Source of the DNA: Flavobacterium ginsenosidimutans
GTDB lineage: Bacteria > Bacteroidota > Bacteroidia > Flavobacteriales > Flavobacteriaceae
Assembly (NCBI RefSeq): GCF_003254625.1
Contig: NZ_QJRJ01000078.1
Coordinates: forward strand, 186,001 to 250,000
DNA length: 64,000 bases
Direction: 5' to 3'
Each line of letters starts with the position of its first letter. The first letter of the stretch is position 1. Position numbers and translations under genes: made by a program. Shown here piece by piece: positions 17,073-25,862 of the stretch. The notes under the pieces were generated by a model. That model saw nothing but the letters and a program-made list of their open reading frames with translations, was not told the DNA's origin and made no database searches.

Positions 17073-17381
17073 ATGTTAATCGACTTAAACGAAGATACGT
17101 TAGCAGATTTAGTTGCTAAAAATGAAAAAGTAGTAGTGCAATATTCAGCTTCATGGTGTGGAAATTGCCGTATTATGAAACCAAAATTCAAAAAACTAGC
17201 GACAGAAAATGAAGCTATTACTTTTGTTTTGGTTGATGCAGAAAACTCTCCTGAATCAAGAAAATTAGCTAATGTGAGCAACTTGCCAACATTTGCAACT
17301 TTCGTAAACGGACAATTAGTTGGCGAAACGCAAACCAACAAACAAGAAGTTTTAATTGACTTGGTAAACGCAATTGCTTAA
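17073..17381 (+). CDS. Thioredoxin family protein
   Basis: 102 aa, a compact thioredoxin fold with the redox motif W-C-G-N-C (cysteines at residues 29 and 32) in place of the classical WCGPC, and the cis-proline region SNLPTF. It is cytosolic, with no signal peptide. Lying between ahpC and a small conserved gene and close to tpx, it is a good candidate for the electron donor to these peroxidases. The asparagine inside the active site changes redox potential relative to thioredoxin 1, so it is probably a specialised reductant. That inference is untested. Confidence 0.88.
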   Translation: MLIDLNEDTLADLVAKNEKVVVQYSASWCGNCRIMKPKFKKLATENEAITFVLVDAENSPESRKLANVSNLPTFATFVNGQLVGETQTNKQEVLIDLVNAIA

Positions 17382-17401
17382 ATTTAGACGAGTTAGACTG
17401 G

Positions 17402-17480
17402 CTTAGATTTTTAGACTTCTTAGATGTTGTCTATAATTTTAAAAAAGTCTAAGAAGTCTAAGAATGTCTAAAAATCTAAG
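17402..17480. repeat. Intergenic inverted repeat (CTTAGATTTTTAGAC class)
   Basis: CTTAGATTTTTAGAC (17402-17416) and its exact complement (17466-17480) form 15 bp. The inner TTCTTAGA/TCTAAGAA sequence extends the helix with a bulge. It lies between the thioredoxin gene and the following small gene. Confidence 0.75.
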
Positions 17481-17492
17481 AAGTTTAAAACT

Positions 17493-17750
17493 ATGAAATT
17501 ACCAGTAATTAAGCATTTAACGCAATTCATCGAAGAAAACGATCAGGATTACATCATTGAAACGATCGAAGTTCTAGAAGCGATGACCGAAATTCCTTCT
17601 CTAAAAGATGAAGAATTAGACGTAATCGGCGAATTGATTTCGAATATGTACGGTGCCCTTGAAGTGCAAAAATTGGTTGCTCAAGGAACAGATAAAAAAG
17701 AAGCTTTAAATACGTTTATGAAACGTGTTTTAGGTTCAATCGATAAATAA
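17493..17750 (+). CDS. DUF6952-like small protein
   Basis: 85 aa, soluble and mostly helical and acidic, with a central SLKDEELDVIGELISNMYGALEV segment. As I recall it, this small protein is conserved after ahpC and thioredoxin genes in flavobacteria and is classed as DUF6952; the family number should be checked. It has no cysteines and so is not itself a thiol enzyme. Position suggests an accessory or regulatory part in peroxide defence. A terminator follows at 17794-17826. Confidence 0.65.
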   Translation: MKLPVIKHLTQFIEENDQDYIIETIEVLEAMTEIPSLKDEELDVIGELISNMYGALEVQKLVAQGTDKKEALNTFMKRVLGSIDK

Positions 17751-17793
17751 ATCGACCTCTTTTTCAAATAAAAAAACAAAAAACAAGGCTGAG

Positions 17794-17826
17794 AAAGCGT
17801 TTCTGAAAGGAGACGCTTTTTTTTGT
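17794..17826 (+). terminator. Intrinsic terminator after the ahpC-thioredoxin-DUF6952 genes
   Basis: AAAGCGTTTC (17794-17803) pairs with GAGACGCTTT (17810-17819) with one G-T pair, followed by eight or more T. Confidence 0.85.
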
Positions 17827-17900
17827 TTTCAGTGTTCAGTTTACAGTGTTCCGTTTTTAGTGTTCAGTCGCAGTATTCATTCACAGTTTTACGAAATCTT

Positions 17901-18006
17901 TGTCAGGCTGAGCGAAGTCGAAGCCCACGTAAAGCGAATCGACAAAGATTATCAATTTTAGATTGAGGAGTTACTTGTGTGAGCTTCGACTCCGCTCAGC
18001 CTGACA
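17901..18006. repeat. Intergenic inverted repeat (GTCAGGCTGAGCG class)
   Basis: The 24-base arms at 17901-17924 and 17983-18006 pair with one mismatch; cores are GTCAGGCTGAGCGAAGTCG and its complement. An alternative inner stem, ATCTTTGTC (17896-17904) with GACAAAGAT (17941-17949), competes with the outer one. It occupies the 428-base gap before tpx, which otherwise holds only a terminator, a partial GTGAATTCGTGGC arm near 18065-18077 and the tpx promoter. Confidence 0.8.
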
Positions 18007-18144
18007 AGCCTAAACTAAATCTAAAATCTACCCTCTAAAATATAAAATTATTTAGATAAATTTGTGAATTCGTGGCCATCAAAACCTTAGCTTAATCTCT
18101 CCTTAAACCCTTAACAAATACTTTTAGATTCAAATATTAATCCT

Positions 18145-18152
18145 TACTTTTG
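18145..18152 (+). promoter_or_regulatory. -7 promoter element TACTTTTG for tpx
   Basis: A full match to TAnnTTTG 27 bases ahead of the tpx ATG. The expected -33 position reads TTTTAG rather than TTTG, so the upstream element is weak. Confidence 0.5.
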
Positions 18153-18178
18153 AACCTCATTAATTTTAAACAAAAATC

Positions 18179-18676
18179 ATGGCATCTATCACATTAGGAG
18201 GAAATCCAGTTCATACATCAGGCGAATTGCCAGCAGTTGGATCACAATTAGCTGACTTCAAATTAGTTAAAAACGATTTATCAGTTGCTTCTTTAAGCAC
18301 TTTCGCTGGAAAAAAATTAGTTTTAAATATCTTCCCTAGTGTTGATACAGGAACTTGCGCTACATCGGTTAGAACTTTCAATGCAAGTGCTAGCGGATTA
18401 GAAAACACAACAGTTTTATGTATTTCTAGAGATTTACCTTTTGCTCAAAAACGTTTCTGCGGTGCTGAAGGTTTAGAAAATGTAGTAAACTTATCAGATT
18501 TTCAAACTGGTGCTTTTGGAAAAGCAAACGGATTAGAAATCGTTGACGGACCTTTAGCCGGTTTACACTCAAGAGCGATCATTGTTGTTGATGCTAACGG
18601 AAAAATCGTTCACACAGAACAAGTTGCAGAAATTGCAAACGAACCAAATTACGAAGCAGCTTTAGCAGCACTATAA
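18179..18676 (+). CDS. tpx: Thiol peroxidase Tpx (lipid hydroperoxidase)
   Basis: 165 aa, an atypical 2-Cys peroxiredoxin. The peroxidatic cysteine C60 lies in SVDTGTCATSVRTF and the resolving C94 in KRFCGAEGLENV, the same spacing as E. coli Tpx (C61/C95). It reduces organic and lipid hydroperoxides using thioredoxin. Family features such as GNPVHTSGELP at the start and SRDLPFAQ before C94 are intact. Its own promoter sits just upstream. The dgkA gene starts 14 bases after the stop, so some read-through into the envelope genes is likely. Confidence 0.95.
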   Translation: MASITLGGNPVHTSGELPAVGSQLADFKLVKNDLSVASLSTFAGKKLVLNIFPSVDTGTCATSVRTFNASASGLENTTVLCISRDLPFAQKRFCGAEGLENVVNLSDFQTGAFGKANGLEIVDGPLAGLHSRAIIVVDANGKIVHTEQVAEIANEPNYEAALAAL

Positions 18677-18689
18677 TATTTTCCTTTAA

Positions 18690-19064
18690 ATGGAGTTTCA
18701 AAAAGATAATACATTTGTTACAGGTCGGTTAAAAAGTATGACTTATGCTTTTAACGGAGCTGTAAAATTGATTAAGACAGAACACAGCATTATGGTTCAA
18801 TTCTCTTTGGGAATTATCATGACGATTGCCGGGTTCTATTTTCATATTTCTCAAACCGAATGGCTGTGCCAGACACTTGCCATCGGTTTTGTTTTAAGCA
18901 TTGAAGGATTAAATACGGCAGTTGAAAAAATTGCCGATTTTATCCATCCTGATTACAGCAAACGAATCGGTTTTATTAAAGATATTGCTGCCGGAGCGGT
19001 ATTTTTTGCCGCAATGACTGCAATTGCAATAGGCTTGATTATTTATATCCCAAAATTTATTTAG
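18690..19064 (+). CDS. dgkA: Diacylglycerol / undecaprenol kinase family protein
   Basis: 124 aa, integral inner membrane protein with three hydrophobic helices (about residues 35-53, 58-78 and 98-122). The active-site motif EGLNTAVEKIADF (about residues 70-82) is intact, with the glutamates that bind magnesium-ATP. Family members phosphorylate diacylglycerol or undecaprenol; in organisms of this type undecaprenol kinase is equally possible. It begins the conserved run dgkA-ftsK-lolA-lptF/G-ribB-thioesterase, all on the same strand with short gaps. Confidence 0.9.
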   Translation: MEFQKDNTFVTGRLKSMTYAFNGAVKLIKTEHSIMVQFSLGIIMTIAGFYFHISQTEWLCQTLAIGFVLSIEGLNTAVEKIADFIHPDYSKRIGFIKDIAAGAVFFAAMTAIAIGLIIYIPKFI

Positions 19065-19082
19065 GCAAAGGAAAACGCAAGA

Positions 19083-21533
19083 ATGGCAAAAAATAAAAAA
19101 GAAACTGTAGATAAAAAAAACGAAAAACAGGAAGGAGTTAAAAGATCATTTAAGATATCCAAACAACAAAGGTTTGTTTTAGGATGCCTTTTGGTTCTTT
19201 TTTCTATTGCACTATTAGTCGCATTTATTTCTTTTTATGTAAACGGACAATGGCAGAATGACCAAAGTGTCGTAAATCAGCTTGGTGATCGTAGCGAAGT
19301 TGCTGAGAATTGGCTCGGAAAATTCGGGGCTTATCTTGCCGATTTGATTATTTATAGAGGTTTCGGACTTGCCTCTTTCATTTTTGTACGTTTATTTTTC
19401 CTGACTGGAATGTTTTTAGCATTGGAGCTTTCGACCCAAAAACTAAAAAACACCTGGTTCTGGGATTTATTTGCCATTATTATTGTTTCAGTATTATTCG
19501 GTTTCTTTGCTACTTCTGCGCCAGAATTAGGAGGAACAATTGGTTATGAACTGAATTTGTTTCTGCAAGATTATATCGGAAAGACAGGAACTTTGCTTAC
19601 TCTACTTTTTGGACTAATTGTATATCTGATTTTCAAAATCAAATTATCGCCAGAAAAAATTCAATCGTATTTTGATTCTACTAAAAAAGAATTCAAATCA
19701 GAATTAGACACTTTAAAACCAGTAGTTCCACAGCCTGAAAGTGCTTATAATTTAGAAGAATTTGCAATTGAAGAACCTGAAAGCGATCCTGAAATAGATG
19801 ATATTCACATTAAAACAGTTGATTCTCAATTTGAAATCAATAAAGAAGCATTGAAACCAACTATAAATCATTCTTCTGAAATCGAATTGAATCCAATTTT
19901 AAAGCCAATTACCCCAAAACAAGAATTACCATTAGTTTCTCCAGATGAAGCTTTTGTAATTGAAAAAGCAGAAGAAGAAGATATTATTGAAGAAAACCTG
20001 GCTTCTCGCCTAGTTGCCGATTTCGGATTATTTGATCCAACTTTGGATTTATCGAATTATAAATTCCCAACCATCGATTTATTAAAAGAATATTCGACTG
20101 GCGGAATTACAATTAATCAGGAAGAATTAGAAGAAAATAAAAACAGGATTGTAGATACACTTCGTAATTACAAAATTGAAATTGCACAAATTAAAGCAAC
20201 CGTTGGACCATCTGTTACTTTATATGAGATTGTTCCAGAAGCGGGAATCAGAATTTCTAAAATTAAGAGTTTAGAAGATGATATTGCTTTGTCATTATCA
20301 GCACTTGGAATTCGTATTATTGCGCCAATTCCAGGAAAAGGGACTATCGGTATTGAGGTTCCGAACAAAAACCCAACTATGGTTTCTATGAAAAGTGTTA
20401 TTGGGGCTGCAAAGTTCCAAGAAGCCGAAATGGAATTGCCAATTGCTTTAGGAAAAACTATTTCAAATGAAACTTTTGTTGTCGATCTTGCCAAAATGCC
20501 TCACTTATTGATGGCTGGAGCAACAGGACAAGGAAAATCTGTCGGATTAAATGCCGTTCTAACTTCATTGTTATACAAAAAACATCCAGCAGAAGTAAAA
20601 TTTGTTTTAGTTGACCCTAAAAAAGTAGAGCTAACGCTTTTCAATAAAATTGAAAGACACTATTTAGCCAAACTTCCAGATACAGAAGACGCTATTATTA
20701 CAGATAACGCAAAAGTGGTTAATACTTTAAATTCGTTATGTACTGAAATGGACAACCGCTATTCTTTATTAAAAGATGCGATGGTTCGTAACATTAAAGA
20801 ATACAACGATAAATTCAAGTCTAGAAAATTAAATCCTGAAGCTGGCCACCGATTTTTACCATACATCGTTTTGGTTGTCGATGAGTTCGCAGATTTGATC
20901 ATGACTGCTGGAAAAGAAGTTGAAGTTCCGATTGCGCGTTTGGCTCAATTAGCGCGTGCTATTGGTATTCACTTGATTATTGCAACACAAAGACCTTCTG
21001 TAAACGTTATTACAGGTTTAATTAAAGCCAATTTCCCTGCGAGAATTGCATTTAGAGTAACTTCTAAGATTGATTCTAGAACAATTTTAGATACGCAAGG
21101 AGCCGATCAGTTAATTGGACGAGGAGATTTATTATATACAAACGGAAACGACGTGATTCGTGTTCAATGTGCTTTCATTGACACACCAGAGGTTGAAAAA
21201 ATTACAGATTTTATTGGCGGACAAAAAGCTTATGCCACAGCTTATTTACTTCCAGAGTTTGTTGGAGAAGAAAGTGGCATTAATCTTGATATAGATATTT
21301 CCGAAAGAGATACTTTATTTAGAGAGGCGGCAGAGATAATTGTCAATGCTCAGCAGGGTTCTGCTTCTTTATTGCAGCGAAAATTAAAATTAGGATACAA
21401 CAGAGCAGGTCGTTTAATCGATCAGCTGGAAGCAGCAGGTATTGTTGGTCCGTTTGAAGGCAGTAAAGCCAGAAGCGTAAATATTTTAGACTTAAGTGCT
21501 CTTGATCAATTTTTTAATAATGAACAAAATTAA
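19083..21533 (+). CDS. ftsK: DNA translocase FtsK
   Basis: 816 aa. FtsK pumps chromosomal DNA through the closing septum and activates dimer resolution. The N-terminus has four hydrophobic helices (about residues 28-190), a poor-complexity acidic linker runs to about residue 320, and the RecA-like motor follows. Walker A is GATGQGKSV, Walker B VLVVDEFADLIM, and the IIATQRPSVNVITGLIKANFP segment is typical. The C-terminal winged-helix gamma domain (LLQRKLKLGYNRAGRLIDQLE) that reads polar KOPS sites is present. Its 3' end is eight bases before the preferred lolA start. Confidence 0.96.
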   Translation: MAKNKKETVDKKNEKQEGVKRSFKISKQQRFVLGCLLVLFSIALLVAFISFYVNGQWQNDQSVVNQLGDRSEVAENWLGKFGAYLADLIIYRGFGLASFIFVRLFFLTGMFLALELSTQKLKNTWFWDLFAIIIVSVLFGFFATSAPELGGTIGYELNLFLQDYIGKTGTLLTLLFGLIVYLIFKIKLSPEKIQSYFDSTKKEFKSELDTLKPVVPQPESAYNLEEFAIEEPESDPEIDDIHIKTVDSQFEINKEALKPTINHSSEIELNPILKPITPKQELPLVSPDEAFVIEKAEEEDIIEENLASRLVADFGLFDPTLDLSNYKFPTIDLLKEYSTGGITINQEELEENKNRIVDTLRNYKIEIAQIKATVGPSVTLYEIVPEAGIRISKIKSLEDDIALSLSALGIRIIAPIPGKGTIGIEVPNKNPTMVSMKSVIGAAKFQEAEMELPIALGKTISNETFVVDLAKMPHLLMAGATGQGKSVGLNAVLTSLLYKKHPAEVKFVLVDPKKVELTLFNKIERHYLAKLPDTEDAIITDNAKVVNTLNSLCTEMDNRYSLLKDAMVRNIKEYNDKFKSRKLNPEAGHRFLPYIVLVVDEFADLIMTAGKEVEVPIARLAQLARAIGIHLIIATQRPSVNVITGLIKANFPARIAFRVTSKIDSRTILDTQGADQLIGRGDLLYTNGNDVIRVQCAFIDTPEVEKITDFIGGQKAYATAYLLPEFVGEESGINLDIDISERDTLFREAAEIIVNAQQGSASLLQRKLKLGYNRAGRLIDQLEAAGIVGPFEGSKARSVNILDLSALDQFFNNEQN

Positions 21534-21540
21534 TCCAATC

Positions 21541-22233
21541 ATGAAAGCAAAAATTCAAGAAATCAACAACAATTCTATCACAAACATGACTAAAAAGTGT
21601 TTTCAAATGGCATTTATATTGCTTTTGAGCTTCACTTCTATTCAGGCTCAAGATAAAAAAGCGAAAGATTTATTGAACGAAGTAACTTCTAAAATAAAAA
21701 GCTACGACAATATTGTTATCGATTTTAAATATTCTTTGAATAATGCCAAAGAAAACATCAATCAAGACAGTAAAGGAAATGTTACAATGAAAGGAAATCA
21801 ATATGTATTGAATTTCATGGGCGTTACTAAAATTTTTGACGGTCAAAAAACCTACACTATTGTTCCTGAAGACGAAGAAGTTACTATTTCTAAAGTAAAC
21901 GAGAAAGACGACAACGCAATTACGCCTTCAAAAATGCTTACTTTCTTTAATTCTGGCTACAAATACAATATGGATATTGTACAAAATGTAAAAGGAAGAA
22001 AGATTCAATACATCAAACTGGTTCCTACGAGCGGAAAAGATCAAAGAAAAGAAATTTTGTTAGGTATTGACGTTCAGACAAAACACATCTATAATCTGAT
22101 TGAAACTGGAAAAAACGGAACAAAAACAACTTTAACCGTTAATTCTTTTAAAACCAATCAGCCATTATCAAAAAATCAATTTACCTTTGTAGCGAGTAAA
22201 TACCCGAAATACTACATTAATAAATTAGATTAA
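21541..22233 (+). CDS. lolA: LolA-like outer membrane lipoprotein carrier
   Basis: About 230 aa. A signal peptide (MTKKCFQMAFILLLSFTSIQAQ, core from residue 16) is followed by the LolA-type domain with repeated beta strands (IVIDFKYSLNN, GNVTMKGNQYVLNFMG, KIFDGQKTYTIVP). LolA ferries lipoproteins across the periplasm to the outer membrane. Three starts are possible: ATG 21496 inside ftsK, ATG 21541, or ATG 21586 which gives the shortest signal peptide. 21541 avoids overlap and leaves a plausible n-region. Position between ftsK and an LptF/G gene is conserved in flavobacteria. Confidence 0.85.
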   Translation: MKAKIQEINNNSITNMTKKCFQMAFILLLSFTSIQAQDKKAKDLLNEVTSKIKSYDNIVIDFKYSLNNAKENINQDSKGNVTMKGNQYVLNFMGVTKIFDGQKTYTIVPEDEEVTISKVNEKDDNAITPSKMLTFFNSGYKYNMDIVQNVKGRKIQYIKLVPTSGKDQRKEILLGIDVQTKHIYNLIETGKNGTKTTLTVNSFKTNQPLSKNQFTFVASKYPKYYINKLD

Positions 22234-22241
22234 TCAGAAGG

Positions 22242-23696
22242 TTGAAAATTCTAGACAAATACTTATTAAAAACATTCTTATTTACATTTGCTACGGTATT
22301 TGTAATCCTATTTTTCATATTCATACTTCAAACAGTATGGCTATTTATTTCAGAACTAGCAGGTAAAGATCTCGACTTAATATTGGTCGTGAAATTCCTG
22401 CTTTTTTCTATGCCACGTATTATACCGTTGGTTTTACCGCTGTCGGTTTTATTAGCTTCAATTATGACTTTCGGAAATTTAGCCGAAAATTATGAGTTCG
22501 CCGCAATGAAATCGTCTGGAATATCATTACAAAGAGCGATGCGCGTATTGATTATTTTCATTTTTGTTTTAAGCATCGTCGCATTTTGGTTTGCAAACAA
22601 TGTTATTCCATATGCCGAATATAAATTTGTCAATTTTAGAAAAAACATTGCACAAGCTAAACCCGCAATGGCAATTGCGGAAGGTCAGTTTAATGATGTT
22701 GGAACTTATAACATTAAGGTAAACAAGAAATCTGGCGAAAATGGTAATCATCTTACTGGTGTGACTATTCATGAGAAAGCGAATAATATGGGTGAAAATA
22801 AAACCGTTATTAAATCGAAAACTGGTGAATTAATTAGTAGTGAAAAATCAAGCATCTTAAAACTGGTCTTAAATGACGGTTATTATTACCAAGATGTAAC
22901 TCCAAAAAAATACGAGGATCGTGCAAAATTGCCTTTTATCAAAGGAAAATTTAAAACGCAGATCATCAATATAGACTTATCTGAATTAAATAAAGTTGAC
23001 GACAGCAAGGAAAGCATTGCAGGCACTAATGCAATGTTAAATGTTAGTGAGTTGCGATATACTTTAGATTCGCTAAGCAAAAATTTAGATAACGAAATCG
23101 TTTCTTTTTCTGAAAACATTAATCAGCGTGTTGGACTTAGAAAAACCAATCCTGCTGTAAAAAAAGATTTAAAGAAAAAACAACTGCCAAATGAGCTTTT
23201 GTCTATGTATTCTAACAAAGACCAAGTCGATATTTTGAAGATGGCGGGAAGTAATATAACTAGCAATATCTATTCTATAGAAACTACGCAGAAAGATTTA
23301 AAAGACAAACAACGCGAGATTAATAAACATTTGAGTGCATTATACGAAAAATTCGTAATTGCTTTTGCTTGTTTTTTAATGTTCTTTATTGGTGCTCCAC
23401 TTGGTGCTATTATTAGAAAAGGCGGACTTGGACTTCCAATTGTATTCGCAGTTTTGATCTTTATTACTTTCCATTTCATCAATACATTTGGAAAACGATT
23501 ATCGCAAGAAGGCGGAATGACTCCATTTTTAGGATCGTGGATGTCTTCTTTTATTCTGTCGCCATTAGCAATTCTTTTGACTTATCGCGCTACAAACGAC
23601 AACGGATTAATCAATTTTGATGCGATTACAACTCCGATTTCACAACTATTTCAGAAAATCTCTGAGCGGTTCTTACCAGCTCAAAAGCAAGAATAA
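22242..23696 (+). CDS. LptF/LptG family permease
   Basis: 484 aa of the YjgP/YjgQ family, the membrane part of the LPS exporter LptBFG. Helices 1-3 (residues about 10-120) and 4-6 (about 365-460) flank a periplasmic beta-jellyroll domain. The N-terminus KILDKYLLKTFLF is typical of the family. The gene uses a TTG start at 22242, eight bases after the lolA stop; no ATG lies nearby and the next one would cut into helix 2. Which of LptF or LptG it is cannot be settled here. It is three bases ahead of the ribB gene. Confidence 0.88.
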   Translation: MKILDKYLLKTFLFTFATVFVILFFIFILQTVWLFISELAGKDLDLILVVKFLLFSMPRIIPLVLPLSVLLASIMTFGNLAENYEFAAMKSSGISLQRAMRVLIIFIFVLSIVAFWFANNVIPYAEYKFVNFRKNIAQAKPAMAIAEGQFNDVGTYNIKVNKKSGENGNHLTGVTIHEKANNMGENKTVIKSKTGELISSEKSSILKLVLNDGYYYQDVTPKKYEDRAKLPFIKGKFKTQIINIDLSELNKVDDSKESIAGTNAMLNVSELRYTLDSLSKNLDNEIVSFSENINQRVGLRKTNPAVKKDLKKKQLPNELLSMYSNKDQVDILKMAGSNITSNIYSIETTQKDLKDKQREINKHLSALYEKFVIAFACFLMFFIGAPLGAIIRKGGLGLPIVFAVLIFITFHFINTFGKRLSQEGGMTPFLGSWMSSFILSPLAILLTYRATNDNGLINFDAITTPISQLFQKISERFLPAQKQE

Positions 23697-23698
23697 TT

Positions 23699-24832
23699 AT
23701 GTCAACAACAAAAATACAATTGAACACCATTGAGGAAGCTATAGAAGATATTCGTCAAGGTAAAGTTATCATTGTAGTCGATGATGAAGATCGCGAAAAT
23801 GAAGGTGATTTTTTAGCTGCTGCTGAAAAAGTAACTCCAGAAATGATCAATTTTATGGCTACACATGGGCGTGGTTTAATTTGCACTCCTCTTACTGAAA
23901 GCCGATGCAAAGAATTAGATCTTCGCGCAATGGTTACCAATAATACTGATCACATGGAAACTGCTTTTACTGTTTCTGTAGATTTAAAAGGTCATGGAGT
24001 TACAACTGGTATTTCCGCTTCTGATCGTGCTAAAACAGTCCAATCTCTTGTTGACCCTAACACAAAACCGCACGATTTAGCTCGTCCTGGCCATATTTTC
24101 CCTTTAATTGCAAAACAAGGCGGTGTTTTAAGAAGAACTGGACATACTGAAGCAGCGATTGATTTTGCACGTTTGGCTGGGTTTAAACCTGCAGGTGTAA
24201 TCTGCGAAATCTTAAACGAAGATGGAACAATGTCTCGTCTTCCTGAATTGATTAAAGTAGCAAAGAAATTTGATTTAAAATTAGTTTCTATTGAAGATTT
24301 GGTTGCTTATAGAATGCAACACGACAGTTTGATTGTTAAAAAAGAAGATTTTGATATCGAAACTCGTTTTGGAACTTTCCGATTGAGAGCTTATGAGCAA
24401 ACTACAAATAAACAAATCCATATTGCTTTAACAAAAGGAACTTGGAATTCAGGAGAACCTATTTTAACTAGAATTCACTCTTCTCAGGTAAACAACGATT
24501 TATTAGGCACATTAACTAATAATGCGGAACAACAGCTGGACGATATGTTTAAAGTGATCAATGAGAACGGAAAAGGGGCTGTTATTTTCATTAATCAAGA
24601 CATGACGGCTGTTAACCTTTTAAATAGAATTTCGGAGCTTAAAACATTACAATCTAATGGAACCCTAAAAGCTCCAAAAGTTATTATCGACAGTAAAGAT
24701 TACGGAATTGGAGCGCAAATCCTTCACGATATTGATATTTCTAAAATAAGATTGGTTTCGAATACAGAACAAACAAAACGTGTCGGTATGATTGGATACG
24801 GACTTGAAATTATAGAATACGTTAAATACTAA
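23699..24832 (+). CDS. ribB: 3,4-dihydroxy-2-butanone-4-phosphate synthase with degenerate GTP cyclohydrolase II domain
   Basis: 377 aa. The N-terminal 205 residues are RibB, with the acidic [10 protein letters not shown] loop and [17 protein letters not shown] intact, making the four-carbon unit of riboflavin from ribulose 5-phosphate. The C-terminal half aligns with GTP cyclohydrolase II but is dead by inspection. The zinc-binding region HSEC...LRCDCG of E. coli RibA reads HSSQ...LTNNAE here (H260 onward), so all three zinc cysteines are lost. The catalytic RQEGR segment reads NQDMT. A separate functional RibA is therefore expected elsewhere. The domain may now be structural or regulatory. 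Confidence 0.9.
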   Translation: MSTTKIQLNTIEEAIEDIRQGKVIIVVDDEDRENEGDFLAAAEKVTPEMINFMATHGRGLICTPLTESRCKELDLRAMVTNNTDHMETAFTVSVDLKGHGVTTGISASDRAKTVQSLVDPNTKPHDLARPGHIFPLIAKQGGVLRRTGHTEAAIDFARLAGFKPAGVICEILNEDGTMSRLPELIKVAKKFDLKLVSIEDLVAYRMQHDSLIVKKEDFDIETRFGTFRLRAYEQTTNKQIHIALTKGTWNSGEPILTRIHSSQVNNDLLGTLTNNAEQQLDDMFKVINENGKGAVIFINQDMTAVNLLNRISELKTLQSNGTLKAPKVIIDSKDYGIGAQILHDIDISKIRLVSNTEQTKRVGMIGYGLEIIEYVKY

Positions 24833-24833
24833 T

Positions 24834-25232
24834 ATGGGAACAGTCGAAGAAAGAATTCTAAAATCGGAAACACGAATTTTCAAAGCAGTTTTTCCAAGCA
24901 CTACAAATCATTATGACACTTTATTTGGAGGAACAGCACTGCATCTTATGGATGAAGTAGCATTTATCTGTGCTACACGTTTCAGCCGCAAAAAAGTTGT
25001 TACTATTTCTACTGGTCAAATTGACTTCAAAAAAGCAATTCCTGCAGGAACATTAATAGAATTAGTTGCAAAAGTTGACAGCGTTGGAAGAACTAGCTGT
25101 AAAATTCATGTAGATATTTTTATGGAACAAATGTATTCTGAGCTACGCGAAACAGTAGTTTCAGGAACTTTTTCTTTTGTTGCTGTGGATGAAAACAAAA
25201 AACCAACACCAATATTAGACGATTTAGATTAA
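24834..25232 (+). CDS. Hotdog-fold acyl-CoA thioesterase
   Basis: 132 aa, a YciA/BFIT-type hotdog domain. The helix segment HYDTLFGGTALHLMDEVAFICATRF holds the usual catalytic Asn/Asp region, and the strand VVTISTGQIDFKKAIPAGTLIEL is characteristic. Such enzymes hydrolyse cytosolic acyl-CoAs as a hexamer or tetramer. It begins one base after the ribB stop codon and closes the six-gene run. No terminator-like hairpin is evident before the tRNA promoter downstream. The acyl specificity cannot be read from sequence. Confidence 0.88.
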   Translation: MGTVEERILKSETRIFKAVFPSTTNHYDTLFGGTALHLMDEVAFICATRFSRKKVVTISTGQIDFKKAIPAGTLIELVAKVDSVGRTSCKIHVDIFMEQMYSELRETVVSGTFSFVAVDENKKPTPILDDLD

Positions 25233-25343
25233 TTTTTTAAAAAATATCATTTTCGGAAATACTGATAATTAGACACTTGAAAATTATCTTTAAAAACTTT
25301 AAAAAAAAGTCCAAAAAAAGTTTTTATAACCGAAAAACCGTCT

Positions 25344-25351
25344 TATATTTG
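25344..25351 (+). promoter_or_regulatory. -7 promoter element of first tRNA-Ser gene
   Basis: TATATTTG, a full match to TAnnTTTG, 33 bases ahead of the tRNA. A GTTTTTATAA block sits at the -33 position. The same arrangement precedes the second copy. Confidence 0.6.
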
Positions 25352-25383
25352 CACCCGCAATCAGGCAATGATAGCGACTTACT

Positions 25384-25468
25384 GGAGAAATGGCAGAGCG
25401 GTCGAATGCGGCAGTCTTGAAAACTGTTGACTGTAACAGGTCCGGGGGTTCGAATCCCTCTTTCTCCG
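25384..25468 (+). tRNA. tRNA-Ser (anticodon UGA)
   Basis: 85 nt. The acceptor stem is GGAGAAA/TTTCTCC with discriminator G, and the anticodon loop is CTTGAAA within stem CAGT/ACTG, giving UGA. A long variable arm, as expected for serine, precedes GGTTCGAATCC. CCA is not encoded. The sequence is identical to the copy at 26149. Confidence 0.95.
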
Positions 25469-25479
25469 CTGAAATTTGA

Positions 25480-25512
25480 AACCCTTAACTTTTGTTAAGG
25501 GTTTTTATTTTT
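25480..25512 (+). terminator. Intrinsic terminator of first tRNA-Ser
   Basis: AACCCTTAAC (25480-25489) pairs with GTTAAGGGTT (25494-25503) around a TTTT loop, followed by a T-rich tail. It lies 12 bases after the tRNA. Confidence 0.9.
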
Positions 25513-25661
25513 TATCACAACTTCTCTCAGAAAAGCATTTTAAATTTTCGCTGTACATTCAATGCATATCTTAAATGAAACTTTCTATCGATAATATATG
25601 ATTGCAACCAGGAGAAAAGAAAAACTAGGAAAGGAAAAATATTGGTTGTTTAGCTAACAAC

Positions 25662-25862
25662 TTATCTATTTCGCATTGCTTTTATCAATTTTTCATTACG
25701 TCTGTCAGCTCTTGAATTCTGAAGCGATATGACAGCCCATATTGCAGCAGGCAACCAACCGATTAAAGTAAGCTGTAAAATCAAACATAGTAAGGCCGTC
25801 AAAATTTTACCTCTTAAAAGAAAGGAAATACACGGAAAAAATATCGCTATAAGTGTCATCAT
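25662..25862 (-). CDS. YqaE/Pmp3 family membrane peptide
   Basis: 66 aa, two hydrophobic helices separated by a short polar turn (FLLRGK), then a basic tail (NSRADRRNEKLIKAMRNR). This is the size and pattern of YqaE/Pmp3 (UPF0057) proteolipids, including the LTLIGWLPAAIWA second helix. Members respond to membrane or osmotic stress and influence membrane potential in yeast; the bacterial role is unclear. It lies on the opposite strand between two tRNA-Ser genes and seems monocistronic. Confidence 0.8.
   Translation of the reverse strand: MMTLIAIFFPCISFLLRGKILTALLCLILQLTLIGWLPAAIWAVISLQNSRADRRNEKLIKAMRNR

Noticed and set aside
17901..18006. Riboswitch or small RNA ahead of tpx
   Set aside because: The element is a simple two-arm inverted repeat like the others, lies upstream of the tpx promoter, and shows no junction or conserved loop.
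21496..21540. Earlier start of the LolA-like gene inside ftsK
   Set aside because: It gives an implausible N-terminus ahead of the signal peptide; ATG 21541 or 21586 is more likely.
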